In this document: positions 12,588 through 16,497 of the stretch, piece by piece | Position numbering within the stretch: position 1 is the stretch's first letter | Layout of the letters: each line of letters begins with the position of its first letter | NCBI GenBank assembly: GCA_035935465.1 | Contig: DASYXA010000046.1 | Span: forward strand, 1-16,497 | DNA: 16,497 nt | Source: UBA4735 sp035935465 | GTDB taxonomy: Bacteria; Chloroflexota; Limnocylindria; P2-11E | Reading direction: 5' to 3' | Notes under the pieces: model-generated | Told to the model about the DNA's origin: nothing | The model's input: only the letters and a program-made list of their open reading frames with translations | Databases searched by the model: none | Position numbers and translations under genes: made by a program

Positions 12588-15500
12588 CGCTCGAACTTCT
12601 CCAGCTGCGGCTGATCGCCGAGCTCGCGCAGGATCCGGAGCCCCGCCTCGATCTGGGCGTCGTCGCCGGTCAGCCGGCCAAGCTCGCACCGCACCCGGCC
12701 GACCAGCGGCCGCGCGCCCATCGCCTCGTACCGGGCGAGCACGGCGCCGAGGCCGACCGCGTCGCGCTTCGCGACCGCGAGGGCGCGGTCGAGCGCGACC
12801 AGCACGTGCTGCACGGCGCTCGGGCGGTACGCCTCGCGCGCGGCCAGGATCGCGTCGGCGGGCATCGGCTCGTCGCGGTCGACGGCGGCGCTCACCAGCC
12901 GCTCGAACCCTTCGGGATTGCGCCGGCGGGTGACGGCGATGCGCAGCATCTCGACCACCGCGCCCGGCTTGGAGCGGAGCGCGTCGACCTGTGCGGTCGT
13001 CGCCGGGCTCGGCGCGAACTGATCGACGATGCCGAAGATGGCGTCATCGAGCCGCTCGACGAGCCCCTCCTGCCGGCGCGCGGCAGCGACGTCGCGCGCG
13101 GCGATGAAGCCACGGAGCGCGTAGCCGGCGGAGATCCGCCCGGTCTCGATCCAGAGCTCACGCGCGCGGTCCGCGAGCCCGATGCTCTCGTCCCAATCGC
13201 CCCTGAGCGCGAGCCCGTACAGCCGCCAGGCCACCAGGTGCAGCGCCCAGGCGGGGACCTGCCCCGGCTGGATGAGCCCGAGCCCCTCGCGGGAGATCCG
13301 GACCGCCTCGTCCAGATCGCCGAGGGCGATCGAGGCCCAGGCGATGACGCTGTACGTATCCATCTTCTCGGCGAGGTCGAGCCGGTCGCCGAGCGTGAGC
13401 CGCGAGCGCGAGGTCTCGCGCGCCGCGGTCCAGTTGCCGCGCTGCATCGCGTTCGCGCTGAGCCCGTCGAGGGCGCCGCTCTGGAGCCCGACGTTGTCGA
13501 TGGCCCGCGCGATCTCGAGGCCCGTGGCCGCATGCCGCTCCGAACCGGCGATCTCCGCCTCCGTCGGCACGCGATCGCCCGCGACCCAGAACGCATGGAA
13601 TCCTTCGGCGACGTGGAACCGGGCTGTCGCCCGCGGCTCGGCCGTGCGCCCGAGCAGCGCGGCGCCGCGTGTCCGGAGCTCGTCCATGACCGCGCCGGTC
13701 GGGCGGTCGGCGACCGCGCCCGCGCTCCGGGTCAACCCGACCAGGATCCCGCCGATGAGCCGGAGGGCGCGATCGGGGTCGACAGTCTCGTCGGTCAGAT
13801 CGAGCGCGATCTTGTACGAGGCGATCGACTGACCCGCGTCGGCGAACGCATCGCCGAGACGCTCGTGGAGCGCCACGAGCTCGCCCGGCTCGGCGAGCTC
13901 GATGGCCGCGCGGAGGTGACGGGCCGCTTCCGTGTTCGCCGCGCTCGCGAGCGCTGCGTCGGCGGCGCGCACGAGCCAGCGGACCGCGTCGCGGCGGATC
14001 GCCACGGCCGCGGGATCGTCGGCGGTCGCGGCGCTCACCAGGCTGGCGGCCTCGCGGTAGTGGAACGCGATGAGCTCGGCCACGGTCTCCTCACGGCCGG
14101 CTGCGCTCATCTCGATCCAGCGCGCCGCCGCGGCGTGGAGCGTCGTGCGGATCGCGCGCGGCAGCGTCTGGTATGCGACCTCGCGGATGAGGATGTGGCG
14201 GAAGACGAAGCTGTCGGCGCCGCTCGGCCGCACGAGGTCCTTGTCGATGAGCGCCTCGCACAGGTCCGCGGCCCGTCCGGCGAGCTCGGGAGCGATCGCC
14301 TCGACGCCGTTCGCGCGGAACGCGCGGCCGAAGACCGCGCCGATCTGCACCAGCCGCCGCTCGTCCTCGGTGAGACCGTCAAGGCGCGCGAGCACCGTCG
14401 CTTGGACCGTGTCGGGCAGGGCGTCGAGCGAGCCACCGCGCTCCATGAACGTGCGCACCAGCTCGCCGGCGTAGAACGGGTTGCCCTCGGCGCGCGCGAC
14501 GATGCGCTCGACCACCTCGGGCTGCCGCGACTCGAGGAGGTGCTCGACGAGCTGCGCGACCGCGCCATCGCGGAGCGGCTCGAGCGAGAGCGCGAGGTGG
14601 TTGCGCCGGCCGCCGCCCCAGCTCGTGCGCCGGTCGAGGAGCTCCGGCCGGGTGAGCGCGATCATCAGGACCGGCGTCGCGCCGCGCGGCTGCATGACGA
14701 ACTCGACCAGGTCCAAGAGGCTGTCGCTCGACCAGTGCAGGTCCTCGAACACGACGACGAGCGGGTGGGCCCGCGCCGCCGTCTCGATGCACGTGCGCCA
14801 GGCCGCAAAGAGCGCGGCGCGGTCCAGGACCTCCTGCTCGCCCGCGCCCACGGTCGCCGCGAGGAGCGGAGCGATCTGGTCCCGGTCGGGGACGTCATTC
14901 GCCGCGAGCCAGCGCGCGATCGTGTCACGGACCTCGGCCGGCGACGCATCCTCAGCAGCGCCGACGAGCCGGTGGAGGACCGCGCGGAGCGGCCAGTACG
15001 TGAGCCGCTGCCCGTACGGCAGGCACTGCGCGATCGCGACGCGCGCATCGGGCGCGCGCTGCTCGAGGCGGTCGAGGAACTCCTCCAGCAGCCGCGACTT
15101 CCCGGTACCCGCGGGCGCGATGACGCTCACCAGGAACGGACGCTTGTCGTCGAGGACCCGCCCGGCTGCGAGCTCGAGCTGGGCGAGATCGCCGTCGCGG
15201 CCGAAGAGCGGCATCCGGACCCGCTGCCCGGCCGCGCGCCGCCCGCCGAGCGGGAGCGCCCTGAGCGGCGCGCGCTTGCCCTTTGCGGTGAGCTCGACCG
15301 CCGGCCCGAACGTGTACTGGCGGGCGGCCGCGCTCGCGGTCCGGTCGCCGCACATGATCGCCCACGGTTCGGCGAGCTGCTGGAGCCGCGCCGCCGTGTT
15401 CACCGCGTCGCCGGTGACGAGGAAATCGCCCGAGCCGGCGTCGCGCGTGGCGACGACCTCGCCGGTGTTCAGCCCGATGCGGATCGGGAGATGGTCGCCG

Positions 15501-15784
15501 AGCTTCGGATCGCCCCGGACGCGATCGCGGAGCTGCTCGGCCGCGGCGATCGCGCGAACCGCGTCGTCGCCGTGCGCCGTCGGGAGGCCGAACACGGCCA
15601 TGACCGCGTCGCCGATGAACTTCTCGAGCGTGCCGCCGTGCTCGGCGACCACGTCCTTCGCGATCGCGTAATACCGCGCGAGCAGCGCCCGGAGATCCTC
15701 GGGGTCGAGCTCCTCGCCGAGCGCGGTCGAGCCCGCCACGTCGGAGAACAGGATCGTGACCAGACGCCGCTCCTCGGCGCTCAC
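12584..15784 (-). CDS. Class III adenylate cyclase-type domain fused to AAA ATPase and helical repeats
   Basis: 1066 residues from the GTG at 15784, overlapping the upstream stop (GTGA). No ribosome site is needed if translation is coupled. The cyclase domain (about 6-180) keeps the metal-binding Asp15 (LFSDVAGST) and Asp59 (EKFIGDAVMAVFG), the adenine-selecting pair Lys55 and Asp126 (GDAVNTAARL), and the transition-state residues Asn129 and Arg133. It therefore looks active and ATP-specific. The ATPase domain has LFGRDGDL (193-200), Walker A APAGTGKS (223-230) and Walker B VVVFEDLHW (343-351), the STAND-like arrangement seen in many actinobacterial cyclase-ATPase proteins. The remaining ~600 residues are helical, probably TPR-like, for ligand or protein binding. 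No HTH output domain was found. It is soluble and lacks membrane segments. Confidence 0.9.
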   Translation of the reverse strand: MSAEERRLVTILFSDVAGSTALGEELDPEDLRALLARYYAIAKDVVAEHGGTLEKFIGDAVMAVFGLPTAHGDDAVRAIAAAEQLRDRVRGDPKLGDHLPIRIGLNTGEVVATRDAGSGDFLVTGDAVNTAARLQQLAEPWAIMCGDRTASAAARQYTFGPAVELTAKGKRAPLRALPLGGRRAAGQRVRMPLFGRDGDLAQLELAAGRVLDDKRPFLVSVIAPAGTGKSRLLEEFLDRLEQRAPDARVAIAQCLPYGQRLTYWPLRAVLHRLVGAAEDASPAEVRDTIARWLAANDVPDRDQIAPLLAATVGAGEQEVLDRAALFAAWRTCIETAARAHPLVVVFEDLHWSSDSLLDLVEFVMQPRGATPVLMIALTRPELLDRRTSWGGGRRNHLALSLEPLRDGAVAQLVEHLLESRQPEVVERIVARAEGNPFYAGELVRTFMERGGSLDALPDTVQATVLARLDGLTEDERRLVQIGAVFGRAFRANGVEAIAPELAGRAADLCEALIDKDLVRPSGADSFVFRHILIREVAYQTLPRAIRTTLHAAAARWIEMSAAGREETVAELIAFHYREAASLVSAATADDPAAVAIRRDAVRWLVRAADAALASAANTEAARHLRAAIELAEPGELVALHERLGDAFADAGQSIASYKIALDLTDETVDPDRALRLIGGILVGLTRSAGAVADRPTGAVMDELRTRGAALLGRTAEPRATARFHVAEGFHAFWVAGDRVPTEAEIAGSERHAATGLEIARAIDNVGLQSGALDGLSANAMQRGNWTAARETSRSRLTLGDRLDLAEKMDTYSVIAWASIALGDLDEAVRISREGLGLIQPGQVPAWALHLVAWRLYGLALRGDWDESIGLADRARELWIETGRISAGYALRGFIAARDVAAARRQEGLVERLDDAIFGIVDQFAPSPATTAQVDALRSKPGAVVEMLRIAVTRRRNPEGFERLVSAAVDRDEPMPADAILAAREAYRPSAVQHVLVALDRALAVAKRDAVGLGAVLARYEAMGARPLVGRVRCELGRLTGDDAQIEAGLRILRELGDQPQLEKFER

Positions 15785-16497
15785 GTGAAGCTGCGCCTGA
15801 GCGCGGACTGCGCGGCGTTGTACCCGGACATCCCGTGCACGCCCGCGCCGGGCGGCGTGGCCGCGGAGCAGAGGTAGATCTCGCGGGTCGGCGTGGCGTA
15901 CGGGTCGACCGACCAGGACGGCCGCGCGATGAACTGCAGCCCGGCGTGCGAGCCGGCCGAGATGTCGCCGCCGATGTAGTTCGCGTTGTGCGACTCGATG
16001 TCGCGCGTGTTCATGACGCTCCGCTTGAGGACGAGGTCGCGGAACCCGGGCGCGAAGCGCTCGAGCTGCGCCTCGATGCGCGCGGTCATGTCGACCGTGG
16101 ACCCGCTCGGGACATGGCAGTACGTCCAAAGCGTGTGCATCCCAAGCGGCGCACGGGTCGGGTCGAACAGGCTCTGCTGCGCGACGAGGACGAACGGCCG
16201 CTCCGGATGCTGGCCCCGCGCGACCTGCCGCTCTCCCGCCGCGATCTCCTCGAGCGTGCCGCCCAGATGCACCGTCCCCGCCCGCCGGCAGGGCTCCGCG
16301 CGCCATGGGACCGGACCGGCGAGCGCGTAGTCGACCTTGAACACGCCCGGACCGTACCGGTAGCCGCGCAGCACGCGCCGGTACGTCGTGTTCAGCTTGT
16401 CGCCGGCGATGCGCTCGAGCGCCCGCGGTGTGGCGTCGAAGAGGTACGCGCGCGCCTTCCCCAGCTGCGCCCACACGTCGATGCGATCGCCGGTGCG
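15781..16497 (-). CDS. FAD-dependent oxidoreductase, PYROXD2/phytoene-dehydrogenase-like, C-terminal part
   Basis: The frame is open to the window end, so the start and the N-terminal FAD-binding GxGxxG lie outside; 238 residues are visible. Diagnostic segments of the family are GPGVFKVDYALAGPVPW (substrate-domain strand), PLGMHTLWTYCHVP, MTARIEAQLERFAPGFRDLV and SHNANYIGGDISAG. The C-terminal FAD-contact motif IYLCSAATPPGAGVHGMSGY completes the set. Members are distant relatives of carotenoid desaturases; the substrates of this subgroup are largely unknown and carotenoid activity should not be assumed. Its stop overlaps the start of the cyclase gene as GTGA, making it the upstream member of the oxidoreductase-cyclase-recQ operon. 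Confidence 0.87.
   Translation of the reverse strand, partial: RTGDRIDVWAQLGKARAYLFDATPRALERIAGDKLNTTYRRVLRGYRYGPGVFKVDYALAGPVPWRAEPCRRAGTVHLGGTLEEIAAGERQVARGQHPERPFVLVAQQSLFDPTRAPLGMHTLWTYCHVPSGSTVDMTARIEAQLERFAPGFRDLVLKRSVMNTRDIESHNANYIGGDISAGSHAGLQFIARPSWSVDPYATPTREIYLCSAATPPGAGVHGMSGYNAAQSALRRSFT

Noticed and set aside
11328..12614. Plus-strand open frame opposite recQ
   Set aside because: Antisense shadow of unmistakable helicase motifs; no domain of its own.
12806..15877. Very long plus-strand open frame (1023 codons) opposite the cyclase gene
   Set aside because: It is Arg/Asp/Glu/Leu-rich with no recognisable domain and exactly antisense to a protein with intact cyclase and Walker motifs; long antisense frames are expected at this GC content.
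1..16497. CRISPR array, tRNA, rRNA or riboswitch
   Set aside because: No regularly spaced direct repeats and no conserved RNA gene cores were seen anywhere in the window.

Overview
The window is GC-rich and gene-dense, with frequent GTG, TTG and apparently CTG starts and several 4-nt stop/start overlaps. This fits a high-GC Gram-positive-type or Chloroflexota/Actinobacteriota-like bacterium, probably environmental. The sequence alone does not settle the phylum, and no rRNA or tRNA is present.

Left end (1-2000): the window opens inside the C-terminal half of the transcription termination factor gene rho (+ strand). The rho reading frame is broken at about 141-147, and its last roughly 27 codons reappear at 1917-2000. 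The roughly 1.77 kb between them holds a divergent gene pair: a DUF4236-type gene on the minus strand, which starts at a TTG and loses its own 3' end at the left junction, and a complete AAA/DUF4143 ATPase gene on the plus strand. A 6-bp direct repeat (GATGCA) sits at both junctions. No transposase or terminal inverted repeat is visible.

Defence-like block (1997-5211): a minus-strand pair encodes a UPF0158 domain fused to a minimal nucleotidyltransferase (MNT), followed by a HEPN protein that overlaps it and probably starts at a CTG. This is an MNT/HEPN toxin-antitoxin-like pair with an unusual fusion. Divergent from it, a plus-strand set encodes an HNH endonuclease with a possible PUA/EVE-like N-terminal domain, a zinc-ribbon/Rossmann-like protein, and a shorter paralogue of that Rossmann-like domain joined by a GTGA overlap.

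Envelope and secreted block (5250-10291): two minus-strand membrane proteins (a large multi-pass alpha/beta hydrolase with a GHSQG nucleophile motif, and a two-helix protein with an SH3-like tail), then two plus-strand exported proteins. The first exported protein has two copies of a 53-residue helical repeat. The second has six Asp-box (BNR) motifs, as in sialidase-type beta-propellers. Each exported gene is followed by a strong GC hairpin, and the two hairpins share a common core.

Right end (10378-16497): a VapBC toxin-antitoxin pair on the plus strand converges on a minus-strand operon. In transcription order the operon encodes a PYROXD2/phytoene-dehydrogenase-like FAD oxidoreductase (5' end outside the window), a class III cyclase-ATPase-helical repeat signalling protein, and a short RecQ helicase that appears to lack the winged-helix part of the RQC region. 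Both junctions in this operon are GTGA overlaps.

The observations most worth following are the interrupted rho gene with its captured cargo, the UPF0158-MNT/HEPN pair, and the HNH / zinc-ribbon-Rossmann / Rossmann cassette beside it.
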